From positions 2,790,001 to 2,854,000 of the forward strand of contig NZ_CP060790.1 of NCBI RefSeq assembly GCF_014489595.1: a stretch of 64,000 bases of DNA, given 5' to 3'. This document shows positions 43,122-52,184 of the stretch, in pieces; positions within the stretch are counted from its first letter, which is position 1, and every line of letters begins with the position of its first letter. The DNA comes from Paenacidovorax monticola (GTDB taxonomy: Bacteria > Pseudomonadota > Gammaproteobacteria > Burkholderiales > Burkholderiaceae_C). The notes under the pieces were generated by a model. That model saw only the letters and a program-made list of their open reading frames with translations. It searched no databases and was not told the DNA's origin. A program made the position numbers and the translations under genes.

Positions 43122-44111
43122 ATGAAAACGCTGTTCAAGGTCGCTGCCGTTGCCGTGGCCGCCGCTGCCGCCGTGGGTGTTCAGGCCCAGGATTTCCCGT
43201 CCAAGGACAAGACGATCACCATCGTCGTGCCCTACGCCGCCGGCGGCCCCACCGACCGCGTGGCGCGCGACCTGGCGGAAGCGATGCGCAAGCCCCTGGG
43301 CGGCGTGAGCGTGGTGATCGACAACTCGGCCGGCGCCGGCAGCACGATCGGCACCGCCAAGGTGGCCCGTGCCGCACCCGACGGCTACACGCTGCTCCTG
43401 AACCACGTGAGCATGGCCACCATGCCCACGATGTACCGCAAGCTGGCGTTCAACGTGGCCAACGATTTCGAGTACCTGGGCATCATCAACGACGTACCCA
43501 TGACGCTGATCGCCCGCCCCAGCATGGCAGCGAACAACTACAAGGACCTGTCTGCCTGGATCGCCCAGAACAAGGGCAAGATCAACCTGGGCAACGCGGG
43601 CCAGGGCTCGGCTTCGCACCTGTGCGGCCTGATGTACCAGAGCGCGCTGCAGGTCGACATGACCCCTGTCCCCTACAAGGGCACGGCCCCCGCCATCACC
43701 GACCTGATCGGCGGCCAGATCGACCTGCTGTGCGACCAGACCACCAACACCACCTCGCAGATCGAGGGCAAGAAGGTGAAGGCCTACGCGGTCACGACCG
43801 CCAAGCGCCTCACCACGCCCGCGCTCAAGGACCTGCCCACGCTCGCCGAATCGGGCCTGAAGGACTTCAGCGTCACCATCTGGCACGGCCTGTACGCCCC
43901 CAAGGGCACGCCGGCACCTGTGCTGAAGAAGCTCAACGACGCGCTCAAGGCTGCGCTCAAGGACCCCGACTTCATCAAGAAGGAAGAGGGCCTGGGCGCC
44001 GTGGTGGCCACCGACGCCCGCGTCGAGCCCGCGGAGCACAAGAAATTCGTGCTGTCCGAAACGGAGAAATTCGGCGCCGTCATCAAGGCCGCCGGCTCCT
44101 ACGCCGACTGA
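43122..44111 (+). CDS. TctC/Bug-family substrate-binding protein (copy 3)
   Basis: A 329-residue periplasmic receptor. The signal peptide (MKTLFKVAAVAVAAAAAVG) is cut near residue 23. FPSKDKTITIVVPYAAGGPT, NSAGAGSTIGTAKVARAAPD and TPVPYKGTAPAITDLIGGQI mark the Bug fold. AGGAG lies before the ATG. It is a single-gene unit, bounded by terminators on both sides, with no tctA/B partner. The extra cysteines (HLCGLM, DLLCDQ) are not usual in the family. Confidence 0.93.
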   Translation: MKTLFKVAAVAVAAAAAVGVQAQDFPSKDKTITIVVPYAAGGPTDRVARDLAEAMRKPLGGVSVVIDNSAGAGSTIGTAKVARAAPDGYTLLLNHVSMATMPTMYRKLAFNVANDFEYLGIINDVPMTLIARPSMAANNYKDLSAWIAQNKGKINLGNAGQGSASHLCGLMYQSALQVDMTPVPYKGTAPAITDLIGGQIDLLCDQTTNTTSQIEGKKVKAYAVTTAKRLTTPALKDLPTLAESGLKDFSVTIWHGLYAPKGTPAPVLKKLNDALKAALKDPDFIKKEEGLGAVVATDARVEPAEHKKFVLSETEKFGAVIKAAGSYAD

Positions 44112-44139
44112 TTCCCCCCTGTCTCGCGCTCCGTGCGCA

Positions 44140-44171
44140 AGCCGCCTCGGCCCCGGCCAGGCGGCTTTTTT
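44140..44171 (+). terminator. Intrinsic terminator after the third TctC gene
   Basis: AGCCGCCT (44140-44147) pairs with AGGCGGCT (44159-44166), followed by T residues to 44171. Confidence 0.92.
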
Positions 44172-44259
44172 CATGCCCGGGCGGCCAGGGGAGCCGCGCT
44201 CCGCGCAACGCCGAAGCGTGAGGCCCGTTTCACGGCGCCAGCCGCAGCCGCACAACGGC

Positions 44260-45162
44260 TCAGTACGGCAGGATGCCCGGCAGCAGCGGCCGGTCGAGGC
44301 GCTGGATCCACCACTTCAGCGCCTCGCCCACATGCTCGGTGCGCCAGGCCAGCCAGAAGGTCTCGGGCGGGCGCGGCGCCTCGACCTGCAGCTCCACGAG
44401 CACTCCCTGCTCCAGCTCCGCGCGCACACACGCCCGGGGCAGGAAACCGTGCCCCAGCCCCGCCGTCTGGCAGGCGATCTTGGCCTGCATGCTCGGCACC
44501 GTGATGCGCCGCTGCCCCATCAGCAGCCCCACCGTGCGGTCGGCGGATGAGCGCGCGCCGTCGCCCACCACCACGGCCGTGTGTTCCAGCAGATCGTCGC
44601 GCGTGAGCACGCGCCCCAGCCGCGCGAGCGGGTGCGTGGCCGTCACGCAGAACGCGAAGTCGAGGCTGCCCACCGCCACCGCCTTGTAGCCGCCGCCAGC
44701 CGGCCCCTCGCCCGCCGCCACGACGAGGTCGGCGCGGCCTTCGCGCAGGGCTTCCCAGGTGCCCGTGAGCGCTTCGCTGCCGATGCGCAGGCGCGTGCCG
44801 CAGTTCAGGTCCTCGAAGGCGCAGATGTCGGGGTTGAACGCGCTCGTGGGGATCAGCGAATCGTGCACCAGCCGCAGCTCGGCCTCGAAGCCCGTGGCGA
44901 TCTGCCGCATGCGCGATTCGAGCTGGCGTGCCGCGGCCAGCAGCCAGCGCCCCTCCTTGAGCATTTCCTGCCCCGCGGGCGTGAGCGTGACCCGGGGGCC
45001 GTTGCGCGTGAACAGGGCCAGGCCCAGCTGCTCTTCGAGCCTGGACACGGCGTAGGAGATGGTGGACGGCACCTTGTGCAGGCGCTCCGAGGCCGCGGCG
45101 AACGAGCCGTGGCGCGCGATGGCATCGACGATCTCGACGGCTTCGAGCGTGAGTTTGAGCAT
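44260..45162 (-). CDS. LysR-family regulator (YhaJ-like)
   Basis: A 300-residue LysR regulator. HTH at about residues 1-60: IVDAIARHGSFAAASERLHK, then VSRLEEQLGLALFTRNGPRV. The effector domain runs to LLPGILPY. It is divergent from a pirin gene, the same arrangement as E. coli yhaJ/yhaK. A perfect 8-bp palindrome in the gap is its likely operator. Confidence 0.92.
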   Translation of the reverse strand: MLKLTLEAVEIVDAIARHGSFAAASERLHKVPSTISYAVSRLEEQLGLALFTRNGPRVTLTPAGQEMLKEGRWLLAAARQLESRMRQIATGFEAELRLVHDSLIPTSAFNPDICAFEDLNCGTRLRIGSEALTGTWEALREGRADLVVAAGEGPAGGGYKAVAVGSLDFAFCVTATHPLARLGRVLTRDDLLEHTAVVVGDGARSSADRTVGLLMGQRRITVPSMQAKIACQTAGLGHGFLPRACVRAELEQGVLVELQVEAPRPPETFWLAWRTEHVGEALKWWIQRLDRPLLPGILPY

Positions 45163-45180
45163 GGCGGCTCCCTGGATTCA

Positions 45181-45201
45181 ATCATCGAAATTATCGATGA
45201 T
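45181..45201. promoter_or_regulatory. Palindromic operator ATCATCGA-N5-TCGATGAT
   Basis: Perfect 8-bp inverted arms (45181-45188 and 45194-45201) around AATTA, 19 bases from the LysR start and 136 from the pirin start. The flanks extend the symmetry with TTCA and GAA. It has the size of a LysR recognition site. Confidence 0.7.
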
Positions 45202-45337
45202 GAATCCCCAAAACCTTCAACCTTGCAACCCCACATACGGCCGAAACTTCTCCCATCGGCACAGGAAAACAGTGAATTCAAAGCGAACACCGGTTTTCCT
45301 CAGTCCGTGAATTTCATCGAATCACCAAGGAGAAAAC

Positions 45338-46057
45338 ATGCTCGAAATCCGCCACTCCCAGCACCGGGGCCGCGCCAACCACGGCTGGCTGCAATCGCGC
45401 CACACGTTCTCGTTCGGCCACTACCGCGACCTGAACCAGCAGGGCTTCTCGGACCTGCTGGTCATCAACGACGACCGCGTCGCGCCGGGCCAGGGATTCG
45501 GCACGCACGGCCACCGCGACATGGAGATCTTCTCCTACGTGCTCGAAGGCGCGCTGGAGCACAAGGACTCCATGGGCACGGGCTCGGTGATTCGCCCCGG
45601 CGACGTGCAGATGATGAGCGCCGGCTCGGGCGTGCAGCACAGCGAGTTCAACCACTCGGCCCAGGAGGGCGTGCACTTCCTGCAAATCTGGATCGTGCCG
45701 AACGAGCGCGATGCCGAGCCCCGCTACCAGCAGGTGCACTTCGACGAGGCCGAGAAGCGCGGCCGCCTGCGCCTGATCATCGCCCCGCAGGGAGCCGACG
45801 GCGCCCTGGCCGTGCGCCAGGACGCGAAGGTGTATGCCGGTCTGTTCGACGGCGACGAGTCCGCGACGCTCGACGTGGGGACGGACCGCCATGTGTATGT
45901 GCACGTGGCGCGCGGCAGCCTCGCCGTGAACGGCGAGCGCCTCTCCGAGGGCGACGGCGCCCGCATCCGCAACGCCGGCTCGCTGCGCTTCGACCATGGC
46001 GAGCAGGCCGAGGTCCTCGTGTTCGACCTGCGCCCCCGCGAGCTGCCCGCCTGGTGA
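45338..46057 (+). CDS. Pirin-family protein (YhaK-like)
   Basis: A 239-residue bicupin. The N-terminal cupin has the metal-binding pattern GTHGHRDMEIFSYVLEGALE (His-59, His-61 and Glu region) and QHSEFNHS near residue 105, where a further His is expected. It begins LEIRHSQHRGRANHGWLQSR, which is typical of the family. Some pirins are quercetinases or redox-sensitive regulators; E. coli YhaK is redox-responsive. AAGGAG precedes the ATG. It opens a run of five genes to 50706. Confidence 0.92.
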   Translation: MLEIRHSQHRGRANHGWLQSRHTFSFGHYRDLNQQGFSDLLVINDDRVAPGQGFGTHGHRDMEIFSYVLEGALEHKDSMGTGSVIRPGDVQMMSAGSGVQHSEFNHSAQEGVHFLQIWIVPNERDAEPRYQQVHFDEAEKRGRLRLIIAPQGADGALAVRQDAKVYAGLFDGDESATLDVGTDRHVYVHVARGSLAVNGERLSEGDGARIRNAGSLRFDHGEQAEVLVFDLRPRELPAW

Positions 46058-46133
46058 GGCGCGCCGCACTCCCTCCCGTTTTTTTCCCTCTTTTCCGTTC
46101 CTGTTTCCCAACCCACCCCAAGGAGATCCCGCC

Positions 46134-46796
46134 ATGACCACCACCCAGCCCGTTGCCGTTGCCAAGCCCGGCGCCACGCTGCTCACCCCCCAGGACCACA
46201 CGCTGGTCATGATCGACTTCCAGTCGCAGATGGCCTTCGCCACGCATTCCATCGACGCCGTCACGCTGCGCAACAACGCGGGCCTGGTGGCCAGCGCGGC
46301 CGCCGGCTTCGGCGTGTCCACCATCCTCACCACGGTGGCCGAGAAGAGCTTCAGCGGCCCCATGTTCGACGAGGTCACGGCGCCCTTCCCCGGCCAGCCG
46401 CTGCTGGACCGCACTTCCATGAACACCTGGGAGGACGAGGCCGTGATCCGCCGCGTGAACGAGATCGGCAAGCCGCGCATTGTGCTCGCAGGCCTGTGGA
46501 CCAGCGTGTGCATCGTGGGCCCGGCGCTGTCGGCGCTGGACCAGGGCTTCGAGGTCTATGTGATCACCGACGCCTGCGGCGACGTGTCCGCCGAGGCCCA
46601 CGACCGCGCCGTGGAACGCATGGTGCAGGCCGGCGCACGGCCCATGACGGCGCTGCAGTACCTGCTGGAGTTGCAGCGCGACTGGGCACGCGGCGAGACC
46701 TACGATCTCACCACCGGTATTGCCAGGAAGCAGGGCGGCGCGTACGGTCTGGGCATCGCCTACGCCAAGACCATGTTCAACGCCCACGAAGGCTGA
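46134..46796 (+). CDS. YcaC-like isochorismatase-family hydrolase
   Basis: A 220-residue cysteine hydrolase. The expected triad is visible: Asp in LVMIDFQSQMAF near residue 28, Lys in TTVAEKSFSG near 70, and the nucleophile Cys in LAGLWTSVCIVGPAL near 127, next to the cis-peptide region. YcaC-type proteins form ring octamers or similar and their substrate is unknown. AAGGAG precedes the ATG. It follows the pirin gene by 76 bases. Confidence 0.9.
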   Translation: MTTTQPVAVAKPGATLLTPQDHTLVMIDFQSQMAFATHSIDAVTLRNNAGLVASAAAGFGVSTILTTVAEKSFSGPMFDEVTAPFPGQPLLDRTSMNTWEDEAVIRRVNEIGKPRIVLAGLWTSVCIVGPALSALDQGFEVYVITDACGDVSAEAHDRAVERMVQAGARPMTALQYLLELQRDWARGETYDLTTGIARKQGGAYGLGIAYAKTMFNAHEG

Positions 46797-46842
46797 GCAC
46801 GGAACGGCCCTTGCAAGAGACAGAAGAACCAGGAGACCCTCC

Positions 46843-48732
46843 ATGCCCCCGTCCACCACGCCGGACCTCATCCTCTTCAACGGCCGCTTCACCACGCTGG
46901 ACCGTGCCAACCCCACGGCCAGCGCCGTGGCCATCGCCGATGGCCGCTTCACCCAGGTGGGCAGCGATGCCGAGGTGCTCGCGCTCGCGGGCCCGGGCAC
47001 GCGCCGCATCGACCTGCGCGGCAGAAGCGCCCTGCCGGGGCTCATCGACAACCACCTGCACATCATCCGCGGCGGGCTCAACTTCAACATGGAGCTGCGC
47101 TGGGACGGCGTGCGCAGCCTGGCCGACGCCATGGCCATGCTGCGCGCCCAGGTGGCCGTGACGCCCGCGCCGCAGTGGGTGCGCGTGGTGGGCGGCTTTA
47201 CCGAGCACCAGTTCGCCGAGAAGCGCCTGCCCACCATCGAGGAGCTCAACGCCGCCGCCCCCGACACGCCGGTGTTCATCCTGCACCTGTACGACCGCGC
47301 GCTGCTCAACGGCGCCGCGCTGCGTGCCGTGGGCTACACGCGCGACACGCCCGCGCCCCCGGGCGGCGAGATCGTGCGCGACGGCGCCGGCAACCCCACG
47401 GGCCTGCTGCTGGCCAAGCCCAACGCCGCCATCCTCTACGCCACGCTGGCCAAGGGCCCGAAGCTGCCGCACGAATACCAGGTCAATTCCACGCGCCACT
47501 TCATGCGCGAGCTCAACCGCTTGGGGCTCACCGGCGCCATCGACGCGGGCGGGGGCTTTCAGAACTACCCCGACGACTACGCCGTGATCCAGGAACTGGC
47601 CGACGCCGGCCAGCTCACGATCCGCCTGGCCTACAACCTGTTCACGCAGAAGCCCCAGCAGGAGAAGGAAGACTTCCTGCACTGGACCGCCAGCTCAAGG
47701 TACAAGCAAGGCACGGACTACTTCCGTCACAACGGCGCGGGCGAGATGCTGGTGTTCTCGGCGGCCGACTTCGAGGACTTCCGCCAGCCGCGCCCGGAGA
47801 TGGGCCCCGGCATGGAGGGCGACCTCGAGGAGGTGGTGCGCATCCTCGCGCAGAACCGCTGGCCCTGGCGCATGCATGCCACCTACGACGAAACCATCAG
47901 CCGCGCGCTGGACGTGTTCGAGAAGGTGAACCGCGACACGCCGCTCGCGGGCCTGAACTGGTTCTTCGACCATGCCGAGACGATCTCGGAGCGCAGCATC
48001 GAGCGCGTCGCGGCCCTGGGCGGCGGCGTGGCCGTGCAGCACCGCATGGCCTACCAGGGCGAGTACTTCGTGGAGCACTACGGAGCCCGCGCGGCCGAGG
48101 CCACGCCCCCCGTCAAGCGCATGCTGGAGATGGGCGTGAAGACCTCGGCCGGCACCGACGCCACGCGCGTGGCCAGCTACAACCCCTGGGTGTCGCTGTC
48201 CTGGCTCATCACGGGCAAGACCGTGGGCGGCCTGCAGATCACGCCGCAGCGCAACCTGCTCGACCGCGAGCAGGCGCTGCGCATGTGGACCGAGAACGTC
48301 ACCTGGTTCTCGAACGAGGAAGGCAAGAAGGGCCGCATCGCGGCGGGGCAGCTGGCCGACCTGATCGTGCCCGACCGCGACTTCTTTGCCTGCTCCGAGT
48401 CGGAGATCGCCGATACCACGGCGCTGCTCACCGTGGTGGGCGGCAAGGTGGTCTATGGCGCGGGCGACTTCGCCGCATTCGACGACGCGCCGCTGCCTCC
48501 GGCCATGCCCGACTGGTCGCCCGTGCGCCGCTTCGGCGGCTACGGCGCCTGGGGCGCCAGGGACTCCGGCCCGCTGCAATCGGCGGCGCGCCAGGCCGCG
48601 GCCGCCTGCGCCTGCAGCCACCTGTGCAACGTGCACGGCCATGCGCATGCCGGCGCCTGGAATGCGCAGCTGCCCACGTCCGACGCCCAGGGCTTTTGGG
48701 GTGCGCTCGGCTGCGCCTGCTGGGCGGTGTGA
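46843..48732 (+). CDS. YtcJ-like amidohydrolase with a Cys/His-rich C-terminus
   Basis: A 629-residue metal-dependent amidohydrolase. It begins with the beta domain LILFNGRFTTLDRANPTASA, then the metal motif GLIDNHLHIIRGG near residue 70 and further family segments (GLTGAIDAGGGFQNYPDD, WPWRMHATYDETISRA, LNWFFDHAETISERS). SAGTDATRVASYNPW supplies the late Asp. The last 40 residues are rich in Cys and His (ACACSHLCNVHGHAHAGAW and ALGCACWAV), suggesting an extra metal-binding or membrane-contact tail. AGGAG precedes the ATG. Substrate unknown. Confidence 0.88.
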   Translation: MPPSTTPDLILFNGRFTTLDRANPTASAVAIADGRFTQVGSDAEVLALAGPGTRRIDLRGRSALPGLIDNHLHIIRGGLNFNMELRWDGVRSLADAMAMLRAQVAVTPAPQWVRVVGGFTEHQFAEKRLPTIEELNAAAPDTPVFILHLYDRALLNGAALRAVGYTRDTPAPPGGEIVRDGAGNPTGLLLAKPNAAILYATLAKGPKLPHEYQVNSTRHFMRELNRLGLTGAIDAGGGFQNYPDDYAVIQELADAGQLTIRLAYNLFTQKPQQEKEDFLHWTASSRYKQGTDYFRHNGAGEMLVFSAADFEDFRQPRPEMGPGMEGDLEEVVRILAQNRWPWRMHATYDETISRALDVFEKVNRDTPLAGLNWFFDHAETISERSIERVAALGGGVAVQHRMAYQGEYFVEHYGARAAEATPPVKRMLEMGVKTSAGTDATRVASYNPWVSLSWLITGKTVGGLQITPQRNLLDREQALRMWTENVTWFSNEEGKKGRIAAGQLADLIVPDRDFFACSESEIADTTALLTVVGGKVVYGAGDFAAFDDAPLPPAMPDWSPVRRFGGYGAWGARDSGPLQSAARQAAAACACSHLCNVHGHAHAGAWNAQLPTSDAQGFWGALGCACWAV

Positions 48733-48734
48733 CC

Positions 48735-49130
48735 ATGCCCACGGCACTCACCGCACCCTGGGTGCACACGCTGGCGCTGCTGTGCCTGTGCGCGCCCTAC
48801 CTGCAGGGGGGCGTGCTCAAGCTGCGCGACTTTTCCGGCGCCGTGGCCGAAGTGCGCCAGCTCGGCCTGGCGCCCGCCGCGCCGCTGGCCGCCGCCACGG
48901 CCGTGCTGCAGCTGGCGGCGTCCGCACTGATCCTGAGCGGCTGGTACCGCTGGCTGGGGGCGCTGGCGCTGGCCGCCTTCACGCTGCTCGCGGCCCTGCT
49001 GGCCGACCGCTTCTGGCGTGCCACGGGGACCGAGCGGCGGCACCTGGGCATCGCCTTCTGTGAACATGGCGCGCTGGCCGGGGGCCTGCTGCTGCTCGCC
49101 TGGACCGACCTGGGAGGACACCATGGCTGA
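48735..49130 (+). CDS. DoxX-family membrane protein
   Basis: A 131-residue protein with four hydrophobic helices (for example VHTLALLCLCAPYLQGGVLK at about residues 10-30 and the one containing FTLLAALLADRFW). DoxX-family patterns are GGVLKLRDF and LGLAPAAPLAAATAVLQLAA. It follows the amidohydrolase by 2 bases and overlaps the MFS gene by 8, so it is clearly coupled. Function unproven. Confidence 0.78.
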   Translation: MPTALTAPWVHTLALLCLCAPYLQGGVLKLRDFSGAVAEVRQLGLAPAAPLAAATAVLQLAASALILSGWYRWLGALALAAFTLLAALLADRFWRATGTERRHLGIAFCEHGALAGGLLLLAWTDLGGHHG

Positions 49131-50706
49131 CAAGACCCCATCCCCTGCGGGCAGCTTCGCGCCGCTGCGCCAGCCCGTGTTCGCCGTGCTGTGGGCCGCC
49201 ACCGTGCTCGGCAACATCGGCAGCTTCATGCGCGACGTGGCCAGCTCGTGGCTGGTGACCGACCTGTCGGCCAGCCCGACCGCGGTGGCACTGATCCAGA
49301 CGGCCGCCACGCTGCCCATCTTCCTGCTGGCCATTCCGGCGGGCGTACTGTCGGACATCCTCGACCGCCGGCGCTTTCTGATCTTCGTGCAGGTGCTGCT
49401 GGCGGCGGTGAGCACGACGCTGCTGCTGCTCTCGCACACCCGGATGCTCACCGTGGAGTACCTGATCGCGCTGACCTTCGTCGGCGGCATCGGCGCCGCG
49501 CTGATGGGGCCGACCTGGCAGTCCATCGTGCCCGAGCTGGTGCCGCGCGAGGACCTCAAAGGGGCCGTGGCGCTGAATTCGCTGGGCATCAACATCGCGC
49601 GCGCCATCGGCCCGGCGGCGGGCGGGCTGATCCTTGCGAGCTTCGGCGCGGCGGTCACCTACGGGCTGGACGTGCTGAGCTACGTGTTCGTGATCGCCGC
49701 GCTGCTGTGGTGGAAGCGGCCCGCCGCTGCCGACAGCGCGCTGCCCGAGAACTTCCTCGGCGCCTTCCGCGCCGGGCTGCGCTACACGCGGGCCAGCCGG
49801 GAGCTGCACCGCGTGCTGCTGCGCGCGGCCGTGTTCTTCCTGTTCGCGAGCGCCGTGTGGGCCCTGCTGCCGCTGGTGGCGCGCCAGATGCTCGGCGGCA
49901 GCGCGGGCTTCTACGGCATCCTGCTGGGGGCCGTGGGCGCAGGTGCCATCGTGGGTGCGCTGCTCCTGCCGCGGCTGCGCCGGTATCTGGATGCCGACGG
50001 CCTGGTGCTGCTGGCTTCCGTCATCAGCGCCGCCGTCATGGGGGCCCTGGTGTTCGCGCCGCCGAAGTGGCTGGCGGTGGCGCTCCTGCTGCTGCTGGGG
50101 CTGGGCTGGATCACCGCGCTGACCACGTTCAACGGCGCGGCCCAGGCCATCCTGCCCAACTGGGTGCGCGGGCGCGGGTTGGCGGTGTACCTCATGGTCT
50201 TCAACGGCGCGATGGCGGCGGGCAGCTTCGGCTGGGGCCTCGTCGCGCGTCAGGTCGGCGTGCCCGCCGCGCTGGCGGCGGGTGCCGCCGGCCTGGCCAT
50301 TGCGGCCCTGCTGCTGCACCGCGCCCGGCTGCCCGCCGGCGAGGCCGACCTGCAGGCCTCGCACCACTGGCCCGAGCCGCTGGTGGCCGAGCCCGTCGCA
50401 CACGACCGGGGCCCGGTGCTGGTGCAGGTCGAGTACCGCGTCCGGCAGGAGGACCGCCCGGCGTTTCTCGACGCCATCAAGCGCCTGTCGCAGGAGCGGC
50501 TGCGCGACGGCGCCTATGCCTGGGGCGTGGTCGAGCACACGGGCGACGGGGAGCGCGTGATGGAGTGGTTCTTCGTCGAGTCCTGGGCGGAGCATCTGCG
50601 CCAGCACCGCCGCGTGTCCCACGCCGACGCGGACCTGCAGAGCGAAGTCGTGCGCTTCCACCAGGGGCCGGGCAAGCCCGAGGTGCACCACTTCCTGGCG
50701 CTGTAG
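49123..50706 (+). CDS. MFS transporter fused to a C-terminal ABM-like domain
   Basis: A 527-residue protein. Residues 1-410 are an MFS_3/EntS-type transporter with about 12 helices (VLWAATVLGNIGSFMRDVAS, PAGVLSDILDRRRFLIFVQV with the loop 2-3 motif, NSLGINIARAIGPAAGGLI). From about 425 a soluble domain follows, GPVLVQVEYRVRQEDRPAFL to the end, with the look of an antibiotic-biosynthesis-monooxygenase (dimeric ferredoxin-like) fold. The fusion recurs in this transporter group. It is the last clear gene of the pirin operon. Confidence 0.85.
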   Translation: MADKTPSPAGSFAPLRQPVFAVLWAATVLGNIGSFMRDVASSWLVTDLSASPTAVALIQTAATLPIFLLAIPAGVLSDILDRRRFLIFVQVLLAAVSTTLLLLSHTRMLTVEYLIALTFVGGIGAALMGPTWQSIVPELVPREDLKGAVALNSLGINIARAIGPAAGGLILASFGAAVTYGLDVLSYVFVIAALLWWKRPAAADSALPENFLGAFRAGLRYTRASRELHRVLLRAAVFFLFASAVWALLPLVARQMLGGSAGFYGILLGAVGAGAIVGALLLPRLRRYLDADGLVLLASVISAAVMGALVFAPPKWLAVALLLLLGLGWITALTTFNGAAQAILPNWVRGRGLAVYLMVFNGAMAAGSFGWGLVARQVGVPAALAAGAAGLAIAALLLHRARLPAGEADLQASHHWPEPLVAEPVAHDRGPVLVQVEYRVRQEDRPAFLDAIKRLSQERLRDGAYAWGVVEHTGDGERVMEWFFVESWAEHLRQHRRVSHADADLQSEVVRFHQGPGKPEVHHFLAL

Positions 50707-50830
50707 CGCCCGGGCCCTGTGGCGCCTTGGCGCGGCGCAGGGCCCGGCGCGGCACCGGGGTTAGTCCCAGCGCCGCCCGGAGGGCATCGCCTGTACAACG
50801 GAGCGCCACAAGCCACCGAAGGAATTCCGC

Positions 50831-51840
50831 ATGATGCTCCCCGCCTCCCGCCGCCGCGCCCTCGTGTTGGGCCCCCTTGCCGCGTTCGCCCTGTGCGGCG
50901 GGCTGGCCTATGCCCAGGGCACCTGGCCCACCAAGCCCGTGCGCATCGTCGTGCCGTTCGCGCCCGGGGGACCACCGACATCCTGGCGCGCGCCGTCGCG
51001 CCCGAGCTGAGCCGCGCCTTCGGCCAGCAGTTCATCGTGGACAACCGCGCGGGCGCGGGCGGCAACGTGGGCGCCGAGATCGTGGCCAAGTCGCCGGGCG
51101 ACGGCTACACGCTGCTCATGGGCACGGTGGGCACGCACGGCATCAACCGTGCGCTCTACGCCAGGCTGCCCTACGACCCGATCAAGGACTTCGTGCCCAT
51201 CACGCTCGTGGCGGCCGTGCCCAACGTGATGATCATGCAGACCGAGAAGGCACGCAGCCTCGGCATCGCGAGCGTGCAGGACTTCATCCGCTACGCCAAG
51301 GCCAACCCCGGCAAGCTCAACATGGCGTCGAGCGGCAACGGCACCTCGATCCACCTGGCGGGCGAGCTGTTCAAGAGCATGACGGGCACCTACATGCTGC
51401 ACATGCCCTACCGGGGCTCGGGGCCCGCCCTGCTCGACATGGTGGGCGGCAACATGGACGTGATGTTCGACAACCTGCCCTCGTCGATGGCGCAGATCAA
51501 GGCGGGCAAGCTCGTGGCCCTGGCCGTGACCAGCGCCCACCGCTCCGCCGCGCTGCCCGATGTGCCCACCGTGGAGGAAGCGGGCGGCCCCGCGCTCAAG
51601 GGCTACGAGGCCAGCTCGTGGTTCGGGCTGCTCGCGCCCACGGGCACATCGGCCGACACCGTGAACCGCATCCAGCAGGAGGTAGCCAAGGCACTGGCCA
51701 GCCCCGCGGTGAAGGAGCGGCTGCTGGCGCAGGGCGCGATTCCGGGCGGCAACACGCCGGCCGAGTTCGCCCGCCTCATCGACAGCGAACACCGCAAGTG
51801 GGCCACGGTGGTGAAGGCCTCGGGCGCCAAGGTGGACTGA
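50831..51840 (+). pseudogene. TctC/Bug-family substrate-binding protein (copy 4), frameshifted
   Basis: ATG 50831 gives a signal peptide ([20 protein letters not shown]) and [16 protein letters not shown]. At the G5 run 50966-50970 the frame breaks. The next frame continues as [20 protein letters not shown] and the Bug pattern is complete to GAKVD at 51840. One added G restores 336 residues. AAGGAA before the ATG is a plausible ribosome site. It is separated from the MFS gene by 124 bases. As with the other broken genes, an assembly indel is the simplest cause. Confidence 0.85.
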
Positions 51841-51864
51841 CCGCCGCCCCCGCGCGCGCCTCTC

Positions 51865-52179
51865 CTACCAGGTCACATCGCGCTCCTGTGCGGCGCTGCG
51901 GCGCAGCATGTCGAGCAGCGGCGCGGCCCGCTGGCGCAGGTGCACGGGCTCGGGGCGGTCGCCGCCGTCCTCGTCCTGCGCCTCTTGCGCGGCCTGGGCG
52001 CGTGCGCGCTCGTCGGCGGCGATGGCCGCCTCGATGGCCACGATCGCCCCGGGGATCTGCTCCACGGTGACGATGCCGCCCTGCCCTGGCGTCTTGCCCA
52101 TGATCTGCACCAGCTGGCGGCCGTTGGCCTCCAGCATGATCACATCGGCGGTGGCGCGGGATTTGAATTTGTAGAGCAT
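51865..52179 (-). CDS. DUF1840 family protein
   Basis: A 104-residue protein. The ATG at 52177-52179 gives the family's usual start, MLYKFKSRATADVIMLEANG; a GTG nine bases further up is possible. The second half is charged and ends with LLDMLRRSAAQERDVTW. It starts just after the cfa stop codon on the same strand, so the two are probably co-transcribed. Function unknown. Confidence 0.82.
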   Translation of the reverse strand: MLYKFKSRATADVIMLEANGRQLVQIMGKTPGQGGIVTVEQIPGAIVAIEAAIAADERARAQAAQEAQDEDGGDRPEPVHLRQRAAPLLDMLRRSAAQERDVTW

Positions 52180-52184
52180 GGAGT

